Shown: one piece after another, positions 8,475-17,568 of the stretch
Position numbering within the stretch: position 1 is the first letter of the stretch
Layout of the letters: every line of letters starts with the position of its first letter
Origin: Streptomyces rugosispiralis
Lineage (GTDB): Bacteria; Actinomycetota; Actinomycetes; Streptomycetales; Streptomycetaceae
Direction of reading: 5' to 3'
NCBI RefSeq assembly: GCF_024505145.1
Contig: NZ_JANIAA010000045.1
Location: 1 to 64,000, forward strand
DNA: 64,000 nt
Notes under the pieces: model-generated
What the model was told of the DNA's origin: nothing
Databases searched by the model: none
The model's input: only the letters and a program-made list of their open reading frames with translations
Translations under genes and position numbers: made by a program

Positions 8475-9143
8475 ATGCATGGCTATGGAATGTTGCACCT
8501 CGTGCTCGACCTGCTGGGCACGTTCGCGTTCGCGCTGAACGGCGCGCTCACGGCGACGCGAGTGGCACGCCTGGACATCGTCGGCGTGCTCACGCTCGCC
8601 ATGGTGACCGCCCTGGGCGGTGGCGTGCTCCGGGACGTGCTCGCCGGCGCACTGCCCCCGGCCACGTTCAGCGACTGGCGGTACCTGGCGGTCGCGGTGG
8701 CCGGCGGCATGGTCACGTTCCTGCTGTGGCGGCACCTGGAGCGCTACAGGACGCTGATCACGGTGTTCGACGCGGCCGGCCTCAGCCTGTTCGCGGTCAC
8801 CGGTGCGACCACCGCGCTGGAGTATCACATCGGCGCACCGCAGGCGGTGCTGCTCGGCGTGGTGACCGGCGTCGGCGGCGGCACACTGCGCGACGTGCTG
8901 GTGTTGCGCCTGCCGACGGTGCTGTACGCAGACCTGTACGCCATCCCCGCGCTGCTGGGCGCCGGGATCACCGTCGCGTGCGAACGCGGCGGGGTCTACG
9001 GTGTGCCCGCCGCGCTGGGGGCGGCCGTCGCGTGCTTCACACTGCGGATGATCGGCGACCACTACCGGCTCAACGCACCAGGGCCGCACCGCGCCGACGG
9101 CACCACCGGGTCCGACGACAGCCCGAGCGACGCCGCGCCATGA
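8475..9143 (+). CDS. TRIC/YadS-family membrane protein (UPF0126; putative cation or glycine channel)
   Basis: A 222-residue integral membrane protein with about seven hydrophobic segments in two similar halves. Each half carries a glycine-rich signature: TALGGGVLRDVLAG near residue 50 and GVGGGTLRDVLVL near 138. This duplicated GGG-x-x-RD motif is diagnostic of the prokaryotic TRIC family. Some members conduct K+ and others have been linked to glycine transport; the substrate here is unknown. A hydrophilic tail follows residue 200. The start has GAGGGG about 6 nt upstream. It is divergent from the amidohydrolase and convergent with the rhamnosidase operon, so it is probably a single-gene unit. 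Confidence 0.9.
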   Translation: MHGYGMLHLVLDLLGTFAFALNGALTATRVARLDIVGVLTLAMVTALGGGVLRDVLAGALPPATFSDWRYLAVAVAGGMVTFLLWRHLERYRTLITVFDAAGLSLFAVTGATTALEYHIGAPQAVLLGVVTGVGGGTLRDVLVLRLPTVLYADLYAIPALLGAGITVACERGGVYGVPAALGAAVACFTLRMIGDHYRLNAPGPHRADGTTGSDDSPSDAAP

Positions 9144-9388
9144 CCCGATGTCATCCTGGGCCACACCGGCACACTGTGATGATCTCCGGGACGGGGGACG
9201 CGGCCCGGCCGACTTATCCCTGCGTTGGCGCCCGGTGCGTGGACAGTGTCCGACGACCGCGGTCGCCCATCGGCCGAACCCCAGCGCGTTCCCCACAGAA
9301 GCCGGAGCAGCGACGGACACCACTGCTCCGACCACGACCGCTTCTTCACGTCGACCAGACGATATTGGTGAGCGTCTGTCGAGCGCGC

Positions 9389-12094
9389 TCAGCGGTGGTC
9401 ATCCGCCATGCGCCGCGCACCCAGGCGCCGATGCGCCGTGAACCGGCCCGGGGCCGCCGTCAGTGCTTCGCCGTCAGGGAAGACGACGGTGGCGGTGGAG
9501 GTGGGCGGGACATCGACGGAGATGTACAGTTCGCTGCCCTCGGTGCGCCATGCGACGGCGATGGTGCCGCGCGGGCTGTCGTAGGTGCCGCGCGCCCAGT
9601 CGACCGACGGGTGGAGTACGGGCGCGACGACGAACCGTTCCCAGGCCACCGAGTTCTCGGCCTGCCGCAGTCCGAGGGTGTGGGTGTGCAGGAAGCGGAT
9701 GACGGCGCCCTTGCTGTAGTGGTTGAGCGAGTCCCGGGCGATGCCGTTCTCGTCGACGCCGTCCCAGTCCTCCCAGATCGTGGTGGCGCCGCGGTCGAGC
9801 ATGCCGAGCCAGGAGGGCGAACTGCGCTGGAGGAGAATCTGGTAGGCGAGGTCGGCATGGCCGGTGTCGGCCAGGACGGGCAGCAGGTCGGCGGTGGAGA
9901 GGAACCCCGTGCCCAGGTGCGTGCCGGCCGCCTCGATGCGCGCGATCAGACGCGCGGCGACGGCGTCGCGCAGCGCCTCGGGCGCCAGGCCATAGGCGAG
10001 GGCGCGGACGTAACTCGCCTGGGTGTCGACGGTGGTGTGGCCGGCGTCGTCGAGGAACTCCGTCCGCCATGCCTCCTTGATCCGCTCCGCCAGCCGGGTG
10101 TAGTGGGCGGCATCGGCCTCGCGGCCCAGGACACGCGCGATCCTGGCGAGGGTGGCGGTCGAGCGATACAGGAACGCGGTGCCCACCTCGCCCTTGTCGG
10201 ACCTCATCCAGGCGTCGGGGTCGCCCCGCGTGGGTTCGACGAGCGAGCCGTCCTCGGCGCGGGGCTTCGGCTCGGCCCACTCGCCCCAGTGGAAGGAACC
10301 GTCCCAGATGAACTCCTCGTGCGGCAGGGGCTCGGTCGAGCGGGCCACCCGGGAGGGGTGGCGGGCGGTGCGGGCGGTGGCCAGCTCCCACTCGACCCAG
10401 CGGACCATCGCGTCCCAGTTCTCGACGAGCCCCCGGCGGTCGCCGTAGGTCTCGTACAGCTCCCACGGCACCAGCACGATGGCGTCGCCCCAGCCCGCGG
10501 AGCCCGTCATCATGTCCAGCCGCTGATCGCCGCGGAGCTTGATGCGCCGTCCGTCCGGGGAGAAGTTGGCGATGCGTCCGTCGTCGAGCTGGTCGTCGCG
10601 GACCGAGCGCAGCCACTTGCGGCTGAACCCGGACACGTCGTAGAGGCGCGTGGCGCTGGGGAGGAAGACCTGATAGTCGCCGGTCCAGCCGATGCGCTCG
10701 CGGGTGGGGCAGTCGGTGGGCACGTCGACCGCGTTGCCGCGAAAGCTCCAACGGGCTACCTCGTGGAGGCGGTTGAGGTCCTCGTTGGCGCAGGCGAAGG
10801 TGCCGGTGGGGCGCAGGTCGGTATGGACCACCCGCATGGTGAGCCTCGACGCGTCCAGCGGGGTGTCGCCCCGTACCAGGCGGGCATAGCGGAATCCGTG
10901 GATGGTGTGGCGGGGTTCGAAGACGTCGTCGGCCGCTCCGGAGGAGACGACCTCGTCGTGCTGGACGAAGACGGTCACCGGGTCGCCCGGGCGCTGGATG
11001 TCGAGATGTGAGGTGGTCAGGTCGCCGGTGGCGGGGTCGAGGTGCTCACCGTAGTCGATCACGCTGCGGGTGCCGGCCGGGCCGAGGTCGGCCAGGGCGA
11101 TCCAGCCGGAGGCGTTCTGGCCGAAGTCGGCGATCCAGGCGCCGTTCGGCAGCCGGGTGAGGGAGGCGGTGGGGAGGTCTTCGATACGTCGTACGGGCGG
11201 GGCCGGGGACCAGTCGATCGCGGGCGCGGTGACGGCGTCGGCGAGGACCGGGCGCTCCGGGCCTCGGGCCGCCAGGAAGTCGGTGATCTGGCCGTCCATC
11301 AGGTCAGCCCGGGTGACGGGCCCGGCGGCGGAGGTCCAGTGCTCGTCGCTGCGTACGGCCTGCCGCGTCCCGTCGGCGAGTTCGAGACGCAGTTCCAGGC
11401 GTACGGCGAGGAGTTCTCCCCAGCCGGCCGGTTTACGGAAGGCACCGACCTGGCCGCGGTACCAGCCGTCGGACAGAACGACCTCGATGGTGTTGGTGCC
11501 GGGACAAACGGATGAGGTGACGTCGGCGGCCTGGGCGTACAGGGTGCGGTCGTAGGAGGTCGAGCCGGGCGAGAGCTCCACGCTGCCTACGCGCTCGCCG
11601 TTCACGAAGGCTTCGTACACTCCGAGCGCCGTGGCGTACAGGCGGGCGCGGACCACGTCGGAGGTATGGAACGTGCCACGCAGGACGTGCGCCGGCCGCG
11701 TGCCGGGCGGACGGCGGGCCACCTCCGGATCGTGCGCTGGAGTGATCCAGCGCGCCGTCCAGTCCTCGTCGAGCAGGCCGGCCTCGAAGGTGTGCCAGGT
11801 GCTCCATGCGGAGGTCCCGTCGGGGGCATGGGATCGGGCGCGCCAGGAGACCTGCTCGCCGCTGCGCAGTGGGCGCGTCGGCCAGTCGATCAACAGGTGG
11901 TCGGCGACACGGGCGTAGTGCGGCGGACGCCCGTCGCTGTGGATCTCCAATTCGTACTCGCTCGGGGCCGCGGCGCTCTTGGGTGGTTTCCAGGAGAGCC
12001 GAGGGCGGCCGCCGGACACCGGAAACCGGTCGCCGCCGAAATCGATCGCGAGGTCGTAGGGGGCGCTGGGGGCGTCGTGAGCGCTGGGGGCCAT
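9389..12094 (-). CDS. Alpha-L-rhamnosidase, glycoside hydrolase family 78
   Basis: A 901-residue enzyme predicted to release terminal L-rhamnose from glycosides. An N-terminal beta-sandwich region (about 1-350) includes DWTARWITP and GFRYARL. The (alpha/alpha)6 catalytic domain contains DVPTDCPTRERIGWTGDYQ with the acid Glu of the family, then MMTGSAGWGDAIVLVPWELY, TTIWEDWDG with the putative base Glu, and SLNHYSKGAV. No signal peptide is visible, so it acts inside the cell on imported rhamnosides. Start 12094 has GGAGAAG about 9 nt upstream; the open frame continues to 12928 but only as a shadow of the neighbouring gene. It is the last gene of the leftward ABC transporter operon, 125 bp after the preceding stop. 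Confidence 0.96.
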   Translation of the reverse strand: MAPSAHDAPSAPYDLAIDFGGDRFPVSGGRPRLSWKPPKSAAAPSEYELEIHSDGRPPHYARVADHLLIDWPTRPLRSGEQVSWRARSHAPDGTSAWSTWHTFEAGLLDEDWTARWITPAHDPEVARRPPGTRPAHVLRGTFHTSDVVRARLYATALGVYEAFVNGERVGSVELSPGSTSYDRTLYAQAADVTSSVCPGTNTIEVVLSDGWYRGQVGAFRKPAGWGELLAVRLELRLELADGTRQAVRSDEHWTSAAGPVTRADLMDGQITDFLAARGPERPVLADAVTAPAIDWSPAPPVRRIEDLPTASLTRLPNGAWIADFGQNASGWIALADLGPAGTRSVIDYGEHLDPATGDLTTSHLDIQRPGDPVTVFVQHDEVVSSGAADDVFEPRHTIHGFRYARLVRGDTPLDASRLTMRVVHTDLRPTGTFACANEDLNRLHEVARWSFRGNAVDVPTDCPTRERIGWTGDYQVFLPSATRLYDVSGFSRKWLRSVRDDQLDDGRIANFSPDGRRIKLRGDQRLDMMTGSAGWGDAIVLVPWELYETYGDRRGLVENWDAMVRWVEWELATARTARHPSRVARSTEPLPHEEFIWDGSFHWGEWAEPKPRAEDGSLVEPTRGDPDAWMRSDKGEVGTAFLYRSTATLARIARVLGREADAAHYTRLAERIKEAWRTEFLDDAGHTTVDTQASYVRALAYGLAPEALRDAVAARLIARIEAAGTHLGTGFLSTADLLPVLADTGHADLAYQILLQRSSPSWLGMLDRGATTIWEDWDGVDENGIARDSLNHYSKGAVIRFLHTHTLGLRQAENSVAWERFVVAPVLHPSVDWARGTYDSPRGTIAVAWRTEGSELYISVDVPPTSTATVVFPDGEALTAAPGRFTAHRRLGARRMADDHR

Positions 12095-12219
12095 GAGGTC
12101 TGTCTTCTCCGGTGTCCGGTCGGGGGTGGGCGGTGGGAACCCCTCGCAGGGAGCCCGACATCGGTGGTTGTGCGGGTCAGAACCGCGCGACTGCCGACAC
12201 TGGCGGAATGTCACGCGAA

Positions 12220-14115
12220 TCAGTTGCCGTTGGCCGGTTGGGTATAGGCGGTCCCGTCGATGGTGGTGGTGAGTGTGCCAACCGCCTGGAAGTTCTGAGA
12301 CAGTGTGGACGGGCCGAGGGTGAAGCCATCGGGGCCGGTGCGCTTGGCGCCGGTGTGCCGGCCGGAGAGTGTCAGGTCCTCGGTCCAGGTGACGCAGGCA
12401 AGGGCTGTGGCTGTCCCAGGTGTGCAGCCGAGTGTCGGGTCGGAGACCCGCTCCACCTTCTCGGAGCCGTTGATGATGTGTGTGCCGTCGTCGCTGTAGT
12501 CGCGGTAGTCGACGGCGATGCTGAGGGTCCGAGTGCCGGCACTGTTGTTGGCGATCTGTACGGTGGCCGAGCCCTGGGCGCGCCCAGGCAGCGCGTACGT
12601 GCCGGTCGGCACCGGCTTCGCCGGTTGGGGAGTCGTGTCCGGGTCGTAGGGCAGGCCCCAGGTCTGGTCGGAGACCGGCGCGGGAGAGACGGGTGCGCTG
12701 GGTTTGAGGTCCGGGAAGCGGGCGATCAGCAACCGGCTGTTGCGCCCGCCGGGTTCTGTCGAGTCGGCACAGCGGTGCGGGGTCGGGTTGGCCCCACAGG
12801 CCAGGTTCTCGGCGTAGACCACGGCGGTGCTGTCGGCGAGCCACACCGGATCCGCGGCGGCGTTCCAGCTCGGGTCGGATCCGGCGTTGAGCTGGAAGCC
12901 GCGACCGGTCTCGGCATCGACGAGCCACGGTGAGAAGAAGCGGCGGTTGCCGTTGTTGCGGATTCCGGAGACGTAGGGGGCGGTGGACAGTTGAGCGGTG
13001 ATCGGCGGGATGCCCGGCATCCCGGAGAGGAAGTCCAGGCGTCCCGAGCCGTTGACCTCTTCGGCGAGCAGCGACTTGCCGTCGGGTGACATCGACATCG
13101 GGTCGGTGTAGTGGGCCTGCCGTGTCAGCGGCCGGGAGACGCCGGTGGCCAGGTCGGTGGCCCAGGCGTCCATGCTGTCGGAGTTCAGGCTCTGGATGCC
13201 AAGGGTCGCCCGCCCGTCGCTGGTGAAGCCGCGTGGCTCGCCGACCATGCCGACCTGACTGAAACGCAATTGGTTACCGGACGTGACGACCAGCGGCTGA
13301 TACGCCGACGACGGATTCTGCAGGACCGAGACGTTGGTGAGGTGGTAGCGCCGGTTCTGCTTGTCGTAGGTGAGTCGGCCGACGTAGGGGATCTCCGTGA
13401 GGGCCTTGAAGTCGACGACGTTGAACACCATGTGCACCCCGTCGGGACTCAGCCGCCACTCCCGGCCGTTGTTGTCGCCGTCATCGTTGGTGGCGAAGAG
13501 CGGCTTGTCGTTCCAGTAGATGGGGGTGATACGCGTATTGGCAGGGGTGCAGCGCGGGTCGGTGACCGCGTATTCGGCTCCTTCGGTGCCACATTCCAGG
13601 ATGCCGTTGCCCACCAGGACGCTTTTGCGGTCGGGCAGTTCGTTCGCGGGTGGGTAGACGAACTGGCTGGTGGCGATGTCCGACCCGAAGGACACCCCGC
13701 AGGTGATGCACTTCCATGCCTCACCGTTCGGAAAGGTCGTGCCGTCGGTACGGACCACAAGTACCTGCGGTCCGCTGTAAACGCTCGCGGGGCCGGAGTC
13801 GGATGCCCCGGCATAGCTGAGGCCCAGGAGAACGTAGTGGGGGTCCCAGGAGAAGCCGGGTGTTCCGATGCCGCCCCAGTCGGCCGAGACGCAGCCGGTG
13901 GGGTGGGTGCACACGCCGTCCTGCGGGACAGTCGGCGGCACCGGCAGTTCCCTGATGTCGACCCGCGGTCCGGTCGCGTCCGCCGCGTCTGTGACAGAGG
14001 ACGCCGGGGCGGGAGCCGGGACTTGGGTGCTGGACAGGGCCGCGGCGAGTGTCAGTACGGCGGCCGCGGTGCCTCTGGTGAGGAGAGTACGTGCACGCCG
14101 AACTCTCATGGTCAT
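12220..14115 (-). CDS. Secreted protein of unknown function, beta-propeller-like, in the sugar ABC operon
   Basis: A 631-residue protein with an N-terminal Sec signal (MTMRVRRARTLL, then a hydrophobic Ala/Leu stretch ending near ALSSTQVPAPAPA). The mature part has repeated strand-like segments such as WRLSPDGVHMVF, RGFTSDGRATLG and MSMSPDGKSLLAEE. These SPDG-type repeats are typical of TolB/PD40 beta-propellers. Several Cys occur in pairs (CTHPTGC, CITC), suggesting disulfides outside the cell. The C-terminal 130 residues form a beta-rich domain after a Pro-rich linker. The start has AGGAAG 6 nt upstream, and the gene begins 29 bp after the permease stop. Location implies an extracellular role in binding or processing the imported glycoside. 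No catalytic family was recognised. Confidence 0.82.
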   Translation of the reverse strand: MTMRVRRARTLLTRGTAAAVLTLAAALSSTQVPAPAPASSVTDAADATGPRVDIRELPVPPTVPQDGVCTHPTGCVSADWGGIGTPGFSWDPHYVLLGLSYAGASDSGPASVYSGPQVLVVRTDGTTFPNGEAWKCITCGVSFGSDIATSQFVYPPANELPDRKSVLVGNGILECGTEGAEYAVTDPRCTPANTRITPIYWNDKPLFATNDDGDNNGREWRLSPDGVHMVFNVVDFKALTEIPYVGRLTYDKQNRRYHLTNVSVLQNPSSAYQPLVVTSGNQLRFSQVGMVGEPRGFTSDGRATLGIQSLNSDSMDAWATDLATGVSRPLTRQAHYTDPMSMSPDGKSLLAEEVNGSGRLDFLSGMPGIPPITAQLSTAPYVSGIRNNGNRRFFSPWLVDAETGRGFQLNAGSDPSWNAAADPVWLADSTAVVYAENLACGANPTPHRCADSTEPGGRNSRLLIARFPDLKPSAPVSPAPVSDQTWGLPYDPDTTPQPAKPVPTGTYALPGRAQGSATVQIANNSAGTRTLSIAVDYRDYSDDGTHIINGSEKVERVSDPTLGCTPGTATALACVTWTEDLTLSGRHTGAKRTGPDGFTLGPSTLSQNFQAVGTLTTTIDGTAYTQPANGN

Positions 14116-14143
14116 TGCCGCTTCCTGACTGGCCGTTGCCTGG

Positions 14144-15046
14144 TCATTTGAGCGCTCCCGCCGAAAGTCCGCTGATGATGTGGCGCTGTGCGATGGCGTA
14201 GAAGACGACGATCGGCAGCACCGCGATGAGCGAGGCGGCGAGCAGGATCTGTTGTTGCGGGGACTCCGCCGAGACGAAGTTGGTGATCCCGCGCTGCACG
14301 GGCATCAGCGAGCTGTCGTTGAACAGCACCAGGCCCATGAGGTACTCGTTCCAGACCTGCATCGCCTGGATGACGGCCACCGCGGCCAGACCTGGCCGGG
14401 CCAGTGGGAGGATGATCCGCCAGAAGGTGCCGAGCAGGGAGGCACCGTCGATGGCGGCGGCCTCCTCCAGTTCCTTGGGCTGGCCGGCGAAGAACCCACG
14501 CATGATCAGGATGGAGATCGGCAGCCCTCCTGCGATGAGCACGAGGACGTAGCCGATGCGAGTGTTGGCGAGCCCGAGCGTGATCAGCAGCTTGTACTGG
14601 GCGATGAACGAGGCCGGCAACGGGATGATCATGATGATGAGAATGGCGGCCACGACGGCGCCTCGTCCGGGGAACTCGATGCGCGCCAGTGCGTATCCGG
14701 CCAGGCTCGCGATGATCAGGATGCCGACGACCGCGGCCGTGGTGTAGAGGAGGCTGTTCGGCAGGTACTGGCTGAAACCGCCCTCGTTCCACGCGGCGGC
14801 GAAGTTGCCCCATTCGAAGGGGTGGGGGATGGGGTCGGTCCCCTTGTACAGCTGCTCGGCGCTTTGCAGGGATCCGCTCAGCACCCACACCACCGGCACC
14901 AGCGCTTCCAGCGCTCCGGCGATCAGCAGGGCGTACAGTGCCACGCGCGGTCCGCGCGGGCGACTGCCACGGCGTGGTGTGCTCGGCGTGGGCGTCGGCA
15001 CCGGCTTCGCGGTGGAGCCCCGTTCCGGATCGAGAAGCGTGTTCAC
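14144..15046 (-). CDS. Sugar ABC transporter permease, MalG/CUT1 type
   Basis: A 300-residue inner-membrane permease with about six membrane segments. The cytoplasmic EAA loop reads ELEEAAAIDGASLLGTFWRIILPLARPG, which contacts the ATPase. A Pro/Arg-rich N-terminal tail of about 35 residues precedes the first helix. Start GTG 15046 lies two bases after the stop of the preceding permease and uses GAGAAGGG within that gene's last codons, so the two genes are translationally coupled. A TTG at 15052 is an alternative. No ATPase is encoded in the locus; Streptomyces CUT1 systems commonly share a single MsiK ATPase encoded elsewhere, and this one probably does too (inference). Confidence 0.94.
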   Translation of the reverse strand: MNTLLDPERGSTAKPVPTPTPSTPRRGSRPRGPRVALYALLIAGALEALVPVVWVLSGSLQSAEQLYKGTDPIPHPFEWGNFAAAWNEGGFSQYLPNSLLYTTAAVVGILIIASLAGYALARIEFPGRGAVVAAILIIMIIPLPASFIAQYKLLITLGLANTRIGYVLVLIAGGLPISILIMRGFFAGQPKELEEAAAIDGASLLGTFWRIILPLARPGLAAVAVIQAMQVWNEYLMGLVLFNDSSLMPVQRGITNFVSAESPQQQILLAASLIAVLPIVVFYAIAQRHIISGLSAGALK

Positions 15047-15048
15047 GG

Positions 15049-15954
15049 TCAACGTCCCTTCTCCGTCCGGGAGTCGGTGCTTCCGCCGAGCCTGCGGGAG
15101 ACCCAGAGCTGGACGCAGGCCAGGACGACCAGACACAGCCCGAAGATGACGGACATCGCGGCCGCGCGGCCGTACTCGCTGTACTGGAAGGCCTGTTGGT
15201 AGATGTGCAGGGTGGGTACCTCGGTGTGGCCGGCGGGGCCGCCGTTGGTCAGCACCTGGACGGTGCCGAAGATCTGCAGGCCGCTGAGCAGGGTCAGCAC
15301 ACTGACGATGCCGGTGACGTGGGACATCCCGGGCCAGGTGACGTTGCGGAACTGGGCCCAGCCCCGTGCCCCGTCCAGCGACGCGGCTTCGTACAGCTCC
15401 CTGGGCACATCCTGCCGACCGGCGAGGAAGAGGATGAAGCCGAAGCCCCAGTGGTACCAGACGAACACGGCGGCGACCGCGATCAGGGCCGTCTTGGGGT
15501 CACCCAGCCAGTTGTGCTGAAGACCGTCGAGACCGACGGCCTTGAGCGTCTGGTTGATGATCCCGATGTTCGGGTCGAGGAACCACGAGAACATCACGCC
15601 CACCACCACCGTGGAGAACACTCCGGGCAGGTAGTAGACGGTGCGGAAGAACGCCGCACCTCGGCGGGCCTGGTGTACGGCCAGCGCCATGGCCATCGAC
15701 ACCGCGTTGGCCACGACCAGGCCGACCACGCCGTAGAAGACGGCGTTCTTCATAGAGCCCCAGAACAGGGTGTCGTGCAGCACATAGCGGTAGTTGGCGA
15801 GCCCGACGTAGGGCGTGTCCAGGCTCACCCCGTCCCAGGACTGAAAACTCAGCAGGATGCCCTGCACGAACGGGACCACCGTGAACACTGCGATCACGGC
15901 CAGCGCCGGCGACAGGAAGAGCCAGGCCGCCAGCACGCGACTGCGGCGCCTCAC
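15049..15954 (-). CDS. Sugar ABC transporter permease, MalF/CUT1 type
   Basis: A 301-residue permease with six predicted membrane helices and the EAA motif ELYEAASLDGARGWAQFRNVTWPG near residue 190. The start is GTG at 15954, which overlaps the TAG stop of the solute-binding protein gene (TAGTG), so translation is coupled. It pairs with the downstream MalG-type permease to form the channel of the importer. Confidence 0.94.
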   Translation of the reverse strand: MRRRSRVLAAWLFLSPALAVIAVFTVVPFVQGILLSFQSWDGVSLDTPYVGLANYRYVLHDTLFWGSMKNAVFYGVVGLVVANAVSMAMALAVHQARRGAAFFRTVYYLPGVFSTVVVGVMFSWFLDPNIGIINQTLKAVGLDGLQHNWLGDPKTALIAVAAVFVWYHWGFGFILFLAGRQDVPRELYEAASLDGARGWAQFRNVTWPGMSHVTGIVSVLTLLSGLQIFGTVQVLTNGGPAGHTEVPTLHIYQQAFQYSEYGRAAAMSVIFGLCLVVLACVQLWVSRRLGGSTDSRTEKGR

Positions 15955-17291
15955 TACGCGCTCTTCTGCGCCGCGTCGAGGTCGCCGAGGACCTGGTCGA
16001 CCGTGCGTTCCTTGAGGACGAGGGCCTGAGTGCCCTTCTGCAGGGCGGTGTTGACCTGTTCCAGAATCTGGTTCTGGACGAGCTGGACATCGGAGATCTT
16101 CGCGGCGATGCCGGTGAGCTGCTTGGGGATGTTCTTGTTTGGCACCGCGTGCGCCGAGGGTATCAGCGGGACCCCATCGGCCCAGACCTGCTGTTGGTCC
16201 GCAGCGGTCAGCCAGTGAAGGAACTTCAGCGCCTTGGCCGCGTTCTTGCTGCGGGGGTTGACCGCGGCGCCCTTGGCCGCGCCGCCGACCAGACGCGGTG
16301 TCCGGGTGCCGTCATCGGCCTTGGGAAGCGGAAAGGAACGGAAGTCCGTGAAGTCCGGAGCGGTCGCACGGGCCACGCCGACGACCGAGGTGCCGTCGAA
16401 GATGGCCGCGACGCCCTGGGTATTGAAGAAGGCTTTCTCCACGGTGGGGTTGTCGGTGGTGCCGCTCGGAATCGAGCCATTGGCGATCACACCGGCGTCC
16501 CGCAGGTCGACCACGAGTTGCAAGGTCTTGCGCCAGCCCTCGCTCTTCCAGCTGTTCTTGCCCACGAAGGTGGCGTTCAGCTCCTCGTCGCTCATGTAGT
16601 TCGACGCGTACGACTGGACCAACTGGTTGGACAGGCTCGTCGCGAACCAGAAAGGGCCCTTCCCCGACTTCTTGATCTTCCGCATCTGATCGATGAATTC
16701 GCTCATGGTGGCGGGCGACCGGTCCGGCTCAAGACCGGCGGCCTCGTACATCGCGGCGTTGACGAACACCCCCAGGGCCGGGGTCTCCCAGTGGGCGCTG
16801 TAGATGCCCGGCTTCACGCCCTGTGGATTGTCCGCCCCGAACGTCGTCGTCTTGAGCGTGGCGGGCCGGAAGCTGTCGCCCCAGCTGCCCTTCATCCGGT
16901 CGGTGAGGTCCATGGCCCAGCCGGCCTTGTAGTAGGGCGCCATGGAGTGACCGTCGACCGCCGAGTAGATGTCCGGCATGTTGCGGGACTGGGAGCTCGA
17001 CTGGAGCTTGGCCAGGAAGTCGGTAGGGCCGGCGTCATCGATCTTGATCTTCACGCCGGTCTGCTTCGTGTACTGCTTGGCCAGCGCCTTCAGCGTCGCG
17101 GCCTGGCCGCGGGACTGGTTCATGAACACGATCTCCGAGCCGCCGCCCGAACTGCCCGAGTCGCCGGAACCGCAGGCCGCCAGCGAGGTGGTGGCAAGAC
17201 CGGTACCGGCCGCTCCCAGGAGGAAGCGGCGTCGGGAAGGTCCCGTGGTGCTGGTCGGACCCGTCGGGTCCGCCGTGTGGAATCGCGTCAT
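15954..17291 (-). CDS. Sugar-binding lipoprotein of ABC transporter (family 1 solute-binding protein)
   Basis: A 445-residue extracellular lipoprotein. The N-terminus carries a twin-arginine type signal (SRRRFLLGAAG, residues 19-29) and a lipobox SLAAC with the lipidated Cys at residue 40, followed by a Gly/Ser linker. The mature part matches family 1 carbohydrate-binding proteins: EIVFMNQSRGQAATLKALAK near the start, then IPSGTTDNPTVEKAFFNTQG and AAKALKFLHWLTAADQQQ. It should capture an oligosaccharide or glycoside for the two permeases downstream. Given GH78, GH42 and GH1 enzymes around it, a rhamnose- and galactose-containing glycoside is likely. Start 17291 is chosen because the Tat signal begins there; the frame opens at 17342. 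It is the first gene of the operon and faces the LacI gene. Confidence 0.94.
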   Translation of the reverse strand: MTRFHTADPTGPTSTTGPSRRRFLLGAAGTGLATTSLAACGSGDSGSSGGGSEIVFMNQSRGQAATLKALAKQYTKQTGVKIKIDDAGPTDFLAKLQSSSQSRNMPDIYSAVDGHSMAPYYKAGWAMDLTDRMKGSWGDSFRPATLKTTTFGADNPQGVKPGIYSAHWETPALGVFVNAAMYEAAGLEPDRSPATMSEFIDQMRKIKKSGKGPFWFATSLSNQLVQSYASNYMSDEELNATFVGKNSWKSEGWRKTLQLVVDLRDAGVIANGSIPSGTTDNPTVEKAFFNTQGVAAIFDGTSVVGVARATAPDFTDFRSFPLPKADDGTRTPRLVGGAAKGAAVNPRSKNAAKALKFLHWLTAADQQQVWADGVPLIPSAHAVPNKNIPKQLTGIAAKISDVQLVQNQILEQVNTALQKGTQALVLKERTVDQVLGDLDAAQKSA

Positions 17292-17378
17292 CTCGGGTCT
17301 GCCCCTTTGGATCGGTAGCGAAGACATCGCGCGAGGAGCCACCAGTCATCAAGGACCGAAAGATGGGTCCCAATTGCT

Positions 17379-17391
17379 CGAAACTAATTTC
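17379..17391. promoter_or_regulatory. Operator-like palindrome O1 for the adjacent LacI regulator
   Basis: CGAAACTAATTTC has GAAA/TTTC arms around CTAA. It lies about 88 bp upstream of the solute-binding protein start and matches a second site at 17498. Two such copies between divergent genes, one encoding a LacI protein, suggest operators that repress the importer operon until substrate is present. Confidence 0.6.
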
Positions 17392-17497
17392 TACCTGTCG
17401 TGCTGGCGGTGAACGCTAAGTGGGCGACACAGGCCCGTCAAGCCTTACCGCGCCATCAATTTCCCTGTGTACTAACGGCCCTGATCTTGAGACATTA

Positions 17498-17511
17498 CGA
17501 AAATAATTTCG
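17498..17511. promoter_or_regulatory. Operator-like palindrome O2 for the adjacent LacI regulator
   Basis: CGAAAATAATTTCG has perfect CGAAA/TTTCG arms around a 4-bp centre. It shares CGAAA-x-TAATTTC with the site at 17379, 119 bp away centre to centre. It lies 57 bp upstream of the lacI-type start, placed for autoregulation or looping. Confidence 0.65.
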
Positions 17512-17568
17512 GTGCTACGGTGTTGCGCAGCGCGGGCCCGCTGACCCGCACCTCGCCTCGGGAGAGCT

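Noticed and set aside
10751..12928. Extension of the GH78 reading frame beyond 12094
   Set aside because: It runs antiparallel-frame over the next gene of the operon and its residues match no GH78 domain.
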